A stretch of 64,000 nt of DNA from Hyphomicrobiales bacterium (GTDB lineage Bacteria > Pseudomonadota > Alphaproteobacteria > Rhizobiales > Rhizobiaceae): contig JAFKJW010000184.1 in NCBI GenBank assembly GCA_017305925.1, positions 1 through 64,000 of the forward strand, given 5' to 3'. Both the position numbers and the translations under genes were made by a program. Below the pieces are notes generated by a model, which was not told the DNA's origin, searched no databases, and saw nothing but the letters and a program-made list of their open reading frames with translations. Positions within the stretch are counted from its first letter, which is position 1. Each line of letters begins with the position of its first letter. Shown here one piece after another: positions 35,801-43,917 of this stretch.

Positions 35801-36706
35801 ATGACTACGGACATCCGCGACTATGTTGGATACGGACGGTTCCCGCCCCACCCCTGTTGGCCGGGCGATGCGCGCATCGCGCTCAATTTCGTGCTGAACT
35901 ACGAAGAGGGTTCGGAAAACGCCATTCCGGACGGGGATTCGTGGTCGGATTCGGCGCTGACCGAGATTGCCGTCTCGCCGGTGCCGCGCGGCGAGCGCGA
36001 CCTCGCGGCGGAATCGATGTTCCGGTACGGCAGCCGGGTAGGGTGCTGGCGTGTCATGCGCCTCTTCGCCGAGCGCGGCCTGCCGATGACGATATTCGCC
36101 TGCGCCCAGGCGCTGGAGCGCAATCCCGAAGCCGCCAGCTTCATCGCCGCCTCGCAGCACGATGTCTGCTGCCATGGCTGGCGCTGGATCGAGCACTACA
36201 AGCTCGACGAGGAGGAGGAGCGCCGGCACATACAGCGCGCCGTCGCCAGCCTGACCAGGACGGTGGGCGCGCGGCCGCTCGGCTGGTACTGCCGCTACGG
36301 GCCCAGTAAGAATACCCGCCGGCTGGTGGTGGAGGAAGGCGGCTTTCTTTACGACAGCGACGCCTATGACGACGAACTGCCTTACCTCGTGTCGGTGGCC
36401 GGTCGTGAGCATCTCGTGGTGCCGTATTCGCTGACCCACAATGACGGCAAGTTCGCCGACGGGACATTCGCCACCGCCGACGACTTCTTCAGCTTTCTGC
36501 GCGACGGGTTCGACCTGCTCTATCTGGAGGGCGCCGACCGGCCGCGCATGATGTCGGTCGGGCTGCATGCCAGGCTGATCGGCCATCCCGCCCGGGCCAT
36601 GGGGCTCATCCGGTTTCTGGACCACGTGCAGCGTCATGACCGCGTCTGGATCTGCCGCCGCGCGGATATCGCGCGACATTGGCTGGCGACACGGCCCGGA
36701 CTTTGA
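35801..36706 (+). CDS. puuE: PuuE-type allantoinase / polysaccharide-deacetylase-family hydrolase
   Basis: 301 aa. The N-terminus DIRDYVGYGRFPPHPCWPGDARIA in outline and LNYEEGSEN are hallmarks of the metal-independent allantoinase PuuE, a NodB-fold enzyme that opens allantoin to allantoate. Length matches the family (about 300). Further landmarks are YGSRVGCWRVMRLF and CHGWRWIEH. In this operon it could act on allantoin or another hydantoin-ring ureide. No uricase or HIU hydrolase gene is present, so the substrate must be imported. Identity to PuuE family is firm; exact substrate is not. Confidence 0.85.
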   Translation: MTTDIRDYVGYGRFPPHPCWPGDARIALNFVLNYEEGSENAIPDGDSWSDSALTEIAVSPVPRGERDLAAESMFRYGSRVGCWRVMRLFAERGLPMTIFACAQALERNPEAASFIAASQHDVCCHGWRWIEHYKLDEEEERRHIQRAVASLTRTVGARPLGWYCRYGPSKNTRRLVVEEGGFLYDSDAYDDELPYLVSVAGREHLVVPYSLTHNDGKFADGTFATADDFFSFLRDGFDLLYLEGADRPRMMSVGLHARLIGHPARAMGLIRFLDHVQRHDRVWICRRADIARHWLATRPGL

Positions 36707-36769
36707 CGGCCTCCGCAGGAGAGTTTGCAGAAACCTCCCGTTCTTCACGGAAAACTGGAAATCTTGAGC

Positions 36770-38074
36770 ATGAACAGACTGGAACCACATGTCCGCGCCT
36801 CCATCCTTGCCGAGGTCGACAAGGCCTTCGACAGGCAGGTGGCGTTCCTCTCGTCGCTGGTCGGATGCAAATCCCTGAGGGGGCTCGAGCGTGGCGTGCA
36901 GGAACTCGTGGAGACCGCGCTGCGCGAGCGCGGTTTCGATGTCAGGCGTATCGGCATCGACCGGGCGCTCGTCGGCAAGCACCCGGCGTTCTCGCCGGCC
37001 ACCATCGATTACGACGAGACCTGGAACGTCGTCGGAATCAAGGAGCCGGAAGTCGCCGGCGGCCGCTCCATCGCGCTGAACGGACATGTCGACGTCGTGC
37101 CGGCGGGGGACGCGAAACGATGGTCGCTCGATCCCTTCGGCGGCGTCCGGACGGGGGACTGGCTTTATGGGCGCGGTGCCGGCGACATGAAGGCCGGTCT
37201 CTCCGCTCTCATCTTCGCCCTGGACGCCATCGAGGCGGCGAAGCTGTCGCTGACCGGCCCCGTCCAGATTCAATCGGTGGTCGAGGAGGAGGTCACCGGC
37301 AACGGCACGGCCGCGCTGCTGCATGCCGGCTATGTCGCCGACGCGGTCCTTATCCCGGAGCCTACGGATGAAATGCTCGTGCGCGCGAATTCGGGGGTCA
37401 TCAAATTCCGGATCACCGTCACCGGCGTTCCGGCGCATCCGCGGGAAATCGGCGTTGGCGTCAGCGCCGTCGATGCGGTCTTCCGGCTGATATCCCATCT
37501 GCGCGGTCTGGAGGCCCGCTGGAACGAGGAAAAGGGCGATCATCCCGGCTTCCCGGAGGTGGCGAACCCTGCGGCCCTGACCATCGGCACCATCGCCGGC
37601 GGCGAGTGGCCCGCTTCGCTTCCCAGCTCGTGCAGCTTCGCCGGCAGGATCGGCTTCTATCCCGGCGACGATCCGCATGAGCGCGTCCGCGAGTTCGAGC
37701 GCTTCGTCGCCGAGGCGGCGGAACAGGACGAGGTCTTGAGGAATTGCCCGGCCCCGCTCGTCGAATGGGTCGGCGTCATCCAGGCGGGCTATGCGCTGGA
37801 GCCGGGCACGGAGGCCGAGGCGTCGCTGGCTCGCGCGCACGAGGCCGCCCGCTCCGCCGGCTCCCCGCTGGAGTCCGCGATCATGGCCTGCTATCTCGAC
37901 TCGGCCATCTTCGCCGTCCACGGCGGCATCCCCTCGCTGGTCTACGGGCCGGCAGCCGAGAACATCCACGCGATCGACGAGCGCGTAAGCCTTCCCTCCC
38001 TGCTCCGCGTCACGAAAACCATCGCGTTGTTCGTGGCGGAGTGGTGCGGCACCAGAAGCGTTTCCGACAAATGA
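36770..38074 (+). CDS. M20-family amidohydrolase/deacylase (ArgE/DapE type)
   Basis: 434 aa di-zinc hydrolase. Metal motifs are NGHVDVVPAG, YGRGAGDMKAG and EEEVTGNG (catalytic Glu followed by a ligand Glu), with a dimerisation domain in the middle and a final His in ENIHAIDE. It resembles acetylornithine deacetylase and succinyl-diaminopimelate desuccinylase and cleaves N-acyl or N-carbamoyl groups. Start 36770 is preferred; a TTG at 36725 gives 15 more residues. It lies between PuuE-type and Ldh2 genes, so a step after ring opening is likely. Confidence 0.87.
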   Translation: MNRLEPHVRASILAEVDKAFDRQVAFLSSLVGCKSLRGLERGVQELVETALRERGFDVRRIGIDRALVGKHPAFSPATIDYDETWNVVGIKEPEVAGGRSIALNGHVDVVPAGDAKRWSLDPFGGVRTGDWLYGRGAGDMKAGLSALIFALDAIEAAKLSLTGPVQIQSVVEEEVTGNGTAALLHAGYVADAVLIPEPTDEMLVRANSGVIKFRITVTGVPAHPREIGVGVSAVDAVFRLISHLRGLEARWNEEKGDHPGFPEVANPAALTIGTIAGGEWPASLPSSCSFAGRIGFYPGDDPHERVREFERFVAEAAEQDEVLRNCPAPLVEWVGVIQAGYALEPGTEAEASLARAHEAARSAGSPLESAIMACYLDSAIFAVHGGIPSLVYGPAAENIHAIDERVSLPSLLRVTKTIALFVAEWCGTRSVSDK

Positions 38075-38147
38075 ACCGGTCGAGCCCCCCGATTTCAGTG
38101 CCCCCGATTGTCCCGGCCTATCCGCCGGCATTGCAGGAAGAAACCAG

Positions 38148-39127
38148 ATGAATGCGCAGCGTTACCGATACGAAGACCTTTTGGATTTTTCCGTCCGGCT
38201 GCTGGAACGCGCCGGGCTTCCCGCCGAGCGGGCCAGGGTCGTGGGCTCGCTTTTCGTCGAGGCCGACCTGCTCGGCTATTCCACGCACGGGATGCAGCGG
38301 CTGCCGACGAATGTCGAATGGCTGCTGAAAGGGGAGACCAGAAAGGATGGCGATCACCGCGTGGTGGCCTTCACCCCGACCTGCGGGTGCGCCGCGCCCA
38401 GCATGTCGCCTGTCTGGCCGCGTATCTGGAGCGGGCGACGCAGCGGCGTATGATGGTCACCATCACCGTAAGTACGCCCACCGAGACGGCCGTCGTGCCG
38501 CATGGCGGAGTGAGCCGCATCTTCTCCTGCAACCCGGTCGCGACCGGCATTCCGACGAATGCCGACCCGATCCTGATCGACACCACTGCGGCCATGTCGG
38601 CCCTTGGTCCACTGTTCCGGGCCAATCGCCTCGGACGAAAGCTGCCGCTCCCCATGATCGTGTCGCCGGACGGACAATTGAGCGACGATCCGTCGGAGTT
38701 CGTCGACAGAGGAGGTGGGATCCTTCCCGTGGGCGGCCTGGAGCAGGGCTACAAGGGATACGGCATGGTCTTGTTCACCGAGGCGATATCCGGCGCCCTC
38801 GGCGGCTTCGGCCGGTCCGGGCAGAGTGGCGACAGCGAAGCGAACGGCGTTTTCGTGCAGGCGATCGATCCGGCGCATTTCGCCGGCCGCGAAACGTTCG
38901 AGCACGAGATGGGTTGGCTCGCCGATCAGTGCAGGGCCAGCGCCGTGGCGCCCGGGCACGATGCCGTCCGGGTGCCGGGAGACCGCGCGCTGGCCCGCAA
39001 ACGCGATCAGCTTCGCGATGGCGTGGAACTGATCGGCCCCATCGTCGACGACATTCTGCCCTGGGCCGCCCGGCTCGGCTGTCCGTTTCCCCCGCCCATC
39101 GATCCCGACCGCACGGTTTCTGCCTGA
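38148..39127 (+). pseudogene. Ldh2 family (malate/lactate/ureidoglycolate dehydrogenase-like), broken by internal deletion
   Basis: The N-terminus (MNAQRYRYEDLLDFSVRL to LKGETRKDGDHRVVA) reads in one frame. From about 38380 the family sequence resumes in another frame at RRAQHVACLAAYLERATQ and continues to the end. Roughly 35 to 40 residues that normally lie between these blocks are missing and the frame is shifted, so the join is a deletion of about 100 bases, not a one-base error. The family includes AllD, which oxidises ureidoglycolate to oxalurate. Upstream AGGAAGA and flanking genes are intact. If the deletion is real, this oxidation step is lost or supplied elsewhere. Confidence 0.82.
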
Positions 39128-39166
39128 GATGCGGCGGCCAACCCGACATTCCGGAAGGAAGGAACG

Positions 39167-40393
39167 ATGCCAAGGATAAATGGCGAGCGGCTCATTCGAA
39201 GGCTGCGGAAATTCGCGACGTTCGGCGCTTACAAGACGGGCGTCCATCGCCCCACCTATTCGCCGCAGGATATGGAAAGCCGGCGATGGCTGGCTGCTGA
39301 GTACGAGAGCGTCGGCCTCGCGGCGCATATCGACGGCGTGGGCAATGTCTTCGGCCGCTCGCCCAGGCCGGGGCCGGCCATGCTGATCGGTTCGCACTCG
39401 GAATCGCAGAACCATGCCGGCTGGCTGGACGGCGCGATGGGCGTGATCTACGGGCTGGAGATCGCCCACGCCTTCAGCGAAAGCGAGGCGTGCCGGAACA
39501 TGGCCATCGACCCCGTGGCATGGTCGGACGAAGAGTCGCATTTCGTGCCTTTCCTCGGCAGCCGTTCCTTTGTCGGCGATCTGGGGCAGGCGGAAATCGA
39601 CGCCGCGCGCAGCCGCAGCACCGGCCAGCCGTTGAGGGAGGCGCTGAAGGAGGCGGGGCTCGACAAGCTCGCCTGCGAGACCATCCGGCCGGAACGCTAT
39701 GCAGGCTATCTGGAAGCGCATATCGAGCAGGGCGATTCGCTGGAGGCCACGGGCAAGCGGCTTGGGGTCGTCACCTCGATCGTCGCCATCTGGCAGTACC
39801 GCATCGTCATCGAGGGCGTTCAGAATCATGCCGGCACCACGCGGATGGCCATCCGCAGGGACGCGGGGATGGCGGCGGTCCGCCTGGCCGGCCTGATCGA
39901 CGGGAGTTTTCCGAAGGCCGCCGGCCCGCGTTCCGTCTGGACCATGGGGCGCCTCGATCTCGAGCCCGGCGCGCCGAGCATCATTCCCGGCAGGGCGACG
40001 ATGCTCTTCCAGTTCCGCGACGACGAGGAGGCGACCCTCCTGCGGCTGGAGGAGACGCTGCACGGCCTGGTGCGGGAAGCATCGCAGATGACGGGCTGCG
40101 AGATGACGATCGAGCGGATCACGGCCGGCCAACCGCTCCATATGGATGCCTCTTTCCAGGAGGCCCTGCTTGCCGCGGCACGCGGGCACTGTCCGGACGG
40201 CTATGTGCGGATGCCGAGCGGCGCCAGTCATGATGCGCAGATCCTGGGTCGGGCGATCCCGGCAGGAATGCTTTTCGTCCCGTCCATCGGCGGCATCAGC
40301 CATCACTGGACGGAGGATACGGCCGAGGCGGACCTGATCCTGGGCTGCCAGGTTCTGGCGGATGCCGCGGAACGCATTCTGGCAGGTCGATAG
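39167..40393 (+). CDS. Zn-dependent N-carbamoyl/ureido amidohydrolase (HyuC/AllC-like), copy B
   Basis: 408 aa, the same length as copy A and similar along its whole length. Metal motifs are GSHSESQNHAG, WLDGAMG, SDEESHF, AHIEQGDS and GASHDAQ. It shares with copy A the unusual GSHxES motif and the KTGVHRPTYSPQDM block. It would deaminate or decarbamoylate the open-chain ureide made by the dihydropyrimidinase or the PuuE-type allantoinase. Good GGAAGGAA ribosome site upstream. Confidence 0.86.
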   Translation: MPRINGERLIRRLRKFATFGAYKTGVHRPTYSPQDMESRRWLAAEYESVGLAAHIDGVGNVFGRSPRPGPAMLIGSHSESQNHAGWLDGAMGVIYGLEIAHAFSESEACRNMAIDPVAWSDEESHFVPFLGSRSFVGDLGQAEIDAARSRSTGQPLREALKEAGLDKLACETIRPERYAGYLEAHIEQGDSLEATGKRLGVVTSIVAIWQYRIVIEGVQNHAGTTRMAIRRDAGMAAVRLAGLIDGSFPKAAGPRSVWTMGRLDLEPGAPSIIPGRATMLFQFRDDEEATLLRLEETLHGLVREASQMTGCEMTIERITAGQPLHMDASFQEALLAAARGHCPDGYVRMPSGASHDAQILGRAIPAGMLFVPSIGGISHHWTEDTAEADLILGCQVLADAAERILAGR

Positions 40394-40437
40394 CCCCGTC
40401 TCTGCGGGCGGCACGACACGAAAGGGACGGATTGAGC

Positions 40438-41808
40438 ATGCTTGACCTTGTGATCAGAAACGGGCTGGTGGTGAATGCCGGCGGCACCCAGAGAGCGGAC
40501 ATCGGCGTCGCGGGCGAAACGATCGTGCAGCTGGGCCGCGACATCGCCGGCGCGACCCGCGAGATCGACGCGGCCGGCCTCTATGTGATGCCCGGCGGCG
40601 TCGACGTTCATACGCATCTGGATCTCGATCTTCCGGGTTTTCAGACCGCCGAGGACTTTCGCAGCGGCACGGTCGCGGCGGCCTGCGGCGGCACCACCAC
40701 CATCGTCGACTTCTGCCAGCAGCGGCACGGCCAGTCCCTGCGCGAGGCGCTCGATATCTGGCAGGCCAAGGCGGCCGGCAAGGCCGTGACCGACTACGGC
40801 TTCCACATCGTCGTCACGGACATGAACGCGGATGTCGAAAAGGAGCTGGCAGGGCTTCCTGCTCAGGGCGTTACGAGCTTCAAGCTGTTCATGGCCTACA
40901 AGGACGCGCAGATGGTCGACGACCGCACCATGCTGCGCACCTTCGACGTGGCCCGCAGGGAAGGCGCCCTGGTGATGGTGCATGCCGAGAACGGCGATGC
41001 CGCCGACTATCTGATCGAGAAAGCCGTGGCGGCCGGCAACCTCTCGACGTTCAACCACGCCTTGACGCGGCCTCCCCGCGTGGAAAGCGAGGCGACGGGG
41101 CGGGCCATCGCGCTGGCGGAGATGGCGGGCGCGCCGGTCTATATCGTGCACCTGACCTGCGGAGACGCGCTCGACGCCGTGATCGCGGGGCGCCGGCGCA
41201 ATGTCGACGTGATCGCGGAGACCTGCACGCACTATCTTTTCGGGACGCAGGACGATCTGGCGCGTCCGGATTTCGAGGGCGCGAAATGGGTCCTGACCCC
41301 GCCGCTTCGCACCCGCAAGGACCAGGAGCTCCTTTGGCAGTCGCTCGGCAACGGCACCCTAAGCGTGGTGTCCTCCGACGATGCGAGCTGGCCTTTCGAG
41401 GGGCAGAAGCGGCAGGCGGACTTCACCAGGATCCCCAACGGCGCGCCGGGAATCGAGGAACGGATGATCATGACCTATCAGGGGGTCAATCGGGGCCATT
41501 TCAACGTCAATCGCTTCGTGGAGATCGTTTCCACCAATCCCGCGTGCCTTTTCGGCCTGGCGCCGAAGAAGGGCGCGGTCGCGGTGGGGGCGGATGCCGA
41601 CATCGTCCTGTGGGACCCCGAGGCCGAGACGGTCATCACCCAGTCGAAGCTGAACCACGCCGTCGACTTCACGCTTTTCGAGGGCCAGAAGGTCAAGGGC
41701 CTGCCGCGCTGCGTCGTCCGGCGCGGCGAGGTCATCGTCGAGAACGGCAGGTTCTGCGGCGCGACCGGCGGCGGCCGGTTCATCAGGAGGAGCCGCTATC
41801 GCCGCTGA
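40438..41808 (+). CDS. Dihydropyrimidinase/hydantoinase-family cyclic amidohydrolase, copy B
   Basis: 456 aa. Closer to classic dihydropyrimidinase than copy A: PGGVDVHTHLDLD (HxH ligands), SFKLFMAYK (carboxylated Lys), VMVHAEN, IVHLTCGDAL and SSDDASW (Asp ligand, with Asp instead of the usual His after it). Expected reaction is ring opening of 5,6-dihydropyrimidines or hydantoins. ATG 40438 with AAGGGACGG upstream is chosen over TTG 40432. Last gene of the roughly 15.7 kb operon B and convergent with the Lrp/AsnC gene 22 bases on. Confidence 0.9.
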   Translation: MLDLVIRNGLVVNAGGTQRADIGVAGETIVQLGRDIAGATREIDAAGLYVMPGGVDVHTHLDLDLPGFQTAEDFRSGTVAAACGGTTTIVDFCQQRHGQSLREALDIWQAKAAGKAVTDYGFHIVVTDMNADVEKELAGLPAQGVTSFKLFMAYKDAQMVDDRTMLRTFDVARREGALVMVHAENGDAADYLIEKAVAAGNLSTFNHALTRPPRVESEATGRAIALAEMAGAPVYIVHLTCGDALDAVIAGRRRNVDVIAETCTHYLFGTQDDLARPDFEGAKWVLTPPLRTRKDQELLWQSLGNGTLSVVSSDDASWPFEGQKRQADFTRIPNGAPGIEERMIMTYQGVNRGHFNVNRFVEIVSTNPACLFGLAPKKGAVAVGADADIVLWDPEAETVITQSKLNHAVDFTLFEGQKVKGLPRCVVRRGEVIVENGRFCGATGGGRFIRRSRYRR

Positions 41809-41829
41809 GCTACCCGAGGCCGGGCGCCG

Positions 41830-42294
41830 TCACTCCGCGATCGGAAAGGCGAAGCTCGCCTTGACGCGATCCATCACGACCATGGTCTTGAAACCCTTGA
41901 TGTCGGGGTTTTCATAGAAGAACCGGCGCGTGAACTGCTCGTAGCTTTCCATGTCCCTTGCGGTGACGATCAGGATGAAGTCCGCGTCGCCGGTCACATA
42001 ATATCCCATCATCACGTCACGGCTGGACCGGATCGACGACTTGAAGCGATCGACGATGTCCGCGCGCTCCCGCTCCAGCGAGACGAGCACGATCATCGTC
42101 ACCGACCGGCCGGCCGCCTTCGGGGAAACGATGGCGACGTCGGCCTCGATGACGCCTTCCTCCCTCAGGCGCTTCAGCCTGCGCTGGCAGGCGGTCGCAG
42201 ACATGTGCACGATCTGCGCCAGCTCTTCCGAAGTCAGCCGATTGTTTCGCTGAACGGCCTCGAGCAAGGCGACATCTGCGCGGTCGAGCTTCAT
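41830..42294 (-). CDS. Lrp/AsnC-family transcriptional regulator
   Basis: 154 aa. N-terminal helix-turn-helix LDRADVALLEAVQRNNRLTSEELAQ in outline and SATACQRRLKRL; C-terminal RAM amino-acid-binding domain with VMMGYYVTGDADFIL. It is divergent from the aldehyde dehydrogenase-aminotransferase operon and probably senses an amino acid such as beta-alanine or another omega-amino acid released by the carbamoylases. Ligand is inference. Confidence 0.92.
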   Translation of the reverse strand: MKLDRADVALLEAVQRNNRLTSEELAQIVHMSATACQRRLKRLREEGVIEADVAIVSPKAAGRSVTMIVLVSLERERADIVDRFKSSIRSSRDVMMGYYVTGDADFILIVTARDMESYEQFTRRFFYENPDIKGFKTMVVMDRVKASFAFPIAE

Positions 42295-42300
42295 TTCCGC

Positions 42301-42339
42301 ATAAATCCTGCGTTGAGATGAGAAATTCAGCAGGGTTAT
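42301..42339. promoter_or_regulatory. Imperfect inverted repeat, candidate Lrp/AsnC site
   Basis: ATAAATCCTGC (42301-42311) and GCAGGGTTAT (42330-42339) are inverted near-copies about two helical turns apart, starting seven bases from the regulator start. Lrp-type proteins bind spaced degenerate dyads of this type, so autoregulation and control of the divergent operon are plausible. Confidence 0.4.
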
Positions 42340-42427
42340 GGCTATATCCGGGCTGGTTCGCAGTCAATCGGCATTCCGCCCGGCTAACATGACGCCGGGT
42401 CCTACATTGTCTTGGCGGGTATGCTTC

Positions 42428-43906
42428 ATGCAGGGGATTGCGCTTTCGGCGCTGGAGAAACTTCGTCGGCCGGAGCTGTTCGAGCGCAGGGCGTATCTGA
42501 ACGGCTCCTGGATCGAGCGCAGCGAGACGCTGCCGGTGATCGACCCTGCGACCGGCGAAAGGCTTGCGGACGTCGCCGCCTGTACCGTGGATGACGTGGA
42601 CGCCTGCGTTCGCGCGGCCCGCGAAGCCTTTCTCGAATGGCGCCACGTCCTGCCCGCCAGGCGGGGGGCGATCCTGCGCGCATGGGCGGCAGGCATGCGC
42701 GCCTCGGCGGAGGATCTCGCCGTCATCATGACGGCGGAACAGGGAAAGCCGCTGGCGGAAGCGAAGGGCGAGATCGCCTATGCCGCGAACTTTCTCGACT
42801 GGTTCGCCGCAGAAGGCGAGCGGGCCTATGGCGAGACGATTCCCAGCCACATTTCCGCAAGCCGGCTGTCGGTGCAGATGCAGCCGGTCGGTGTCACCGC
42901 CGCGATCACGCCGTGGAATTTCCCCTCGGCGATGATTGCCAGGAAGGCCGGCGCCGCGCTGGCGGCCGGCTGCGCCATGATCGTGAAGCCGGCGCCCGAG
43001 ACGCCGCTTTCCGCGCTCGCCCTGGCGCGGCTGGCGCTGGAGGCAGGCGTTCCGGGAGGCGTGTTCCAGGTGGTTACGGGGGAGCCCGTCACGCTGGCGC
43101 GGCGCCTTCTCGACCTGCCGGAGGTGCGCGCCTTCTCCTTCACCGGGTCGACGGAAGTCGGGCGTGCCCTGCTGGAGCGCTCGGCCAGAACCGTCAAGAA
43201 GGCGTCGCTGGAACTCGGGGGGCACGCGCCCTTCGTCGTCTTCGACGACGTGCAGCTGGATGCCGCCGTCGCCGGCTGCATGGATGCGAAATTCGCCACG
43301 TCCGGGCAGGACTGCCTGGCCGCGAACAGGATCTATGTGCAGCGCGGCGTCTACGAGCGCTTCGTCGACGCCTTCGCGCTGGCCACGCGGCATCTCCAGG
43401 TGGGTCACGGCCTGGAAAGCGGAACCGACATCGGGCCGATGACGCGTCCGTCGGTGGCCGAAAAATGCCGCCTCCAGGTCGCGCAGGCGCTGGCCGCCGG
43501 GGCGCGGCTGGCCGCCGGAGGCCAGGACAGCCCGCTCGGCGGCAATTTCGTCGTGCCGACGGTCCTGGCGGATGTCACCGACGACATGCTGATCGCGCGG
43601 GAGGAAACCTTCGGACCCGTTGCCGCGATCCTGCCGTTCGACGGCGAGGACGAGGTGATCGAACGCGCCAACGATACGGAGATGGGCCTTGCCGCCTATG
43701 TCTACACCAGGGACCTGGCGAGGACGATGCGTCTTTCCGACAGGCTGGAATACGGCATGATCGCCGTCAACACGCCCAGGTTCACCGGCGCCCCCATTCC
43801 CTTCGGAGGCTGGAAGCAATCGGGCCTCGGGCGTGAGGGGTCGCGTCACGGCCTCAACGAATATCTGGAACCGAAATACATTTGCCTCGGCAATCTGGCG
43901 GCTTGA
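42428..43906 (+). CDS. NAD(P)-dependent aldehyde dehydrogenase (succinate-semialdehyde type)
   Basis: 492 aa. Cofactor-site ITPWNFP, KPAPETPLSA, FTGSTEVG, catalytic Glu in LELGGHAP and catalytic Cys in GQDCLAANR are all present. The C-terminal GGWKQSGLGREG block is normal. It would oxidise a semialdehyde formed by the downstream aminotransferase. Start 42428 is chosen because homologues begin near here; a longer reading begins in the promoter region. The aminotransferase gene follows after 11 bases. Confidence 0.88.
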   Translation: MQGIALSALEKLRRPELFERRAYLNGSWIERSETLPVIDPATGERLADVAACTVDDVDACVRAAREAFLEWRHVLPARRGAILRAWAAGMRASAEDLAVIMTAEQGKPLAEAKGEIAYAANFLDWFAAEGERAYGETIPSHISASRLSVQMQPVGVTAAITPWNFPSAMIARKAGAALAAGCAMIVKPAPETPLSALALARLALEAGVPGGVFQVVTGEPVTLARRLLDLPEVRAFSFTGSTEVGRALLERSARTVKKASLELGGHAPFVVFDDVQLDAAVAGCMDAKFATSGQDCLAANRIYVQRGVYERFVDAFALATRHLQVGHGLESGTDIGPMTRPSVAEKCRLQVAQALAAGARLAAGGQDSPLGGNFVVPTVLADVTDDMLIAREETFGPVAAILPFDGEDEVIERANDTEMGLAAYVYTRDLARTMRLSDRLEYGMIAVNTPRFTGAPIPFGGWKQSGLGREGSRHGLNEYLEPKYICLGNLAA

Positions 43907-43917
43907 AAGGACCTGCA

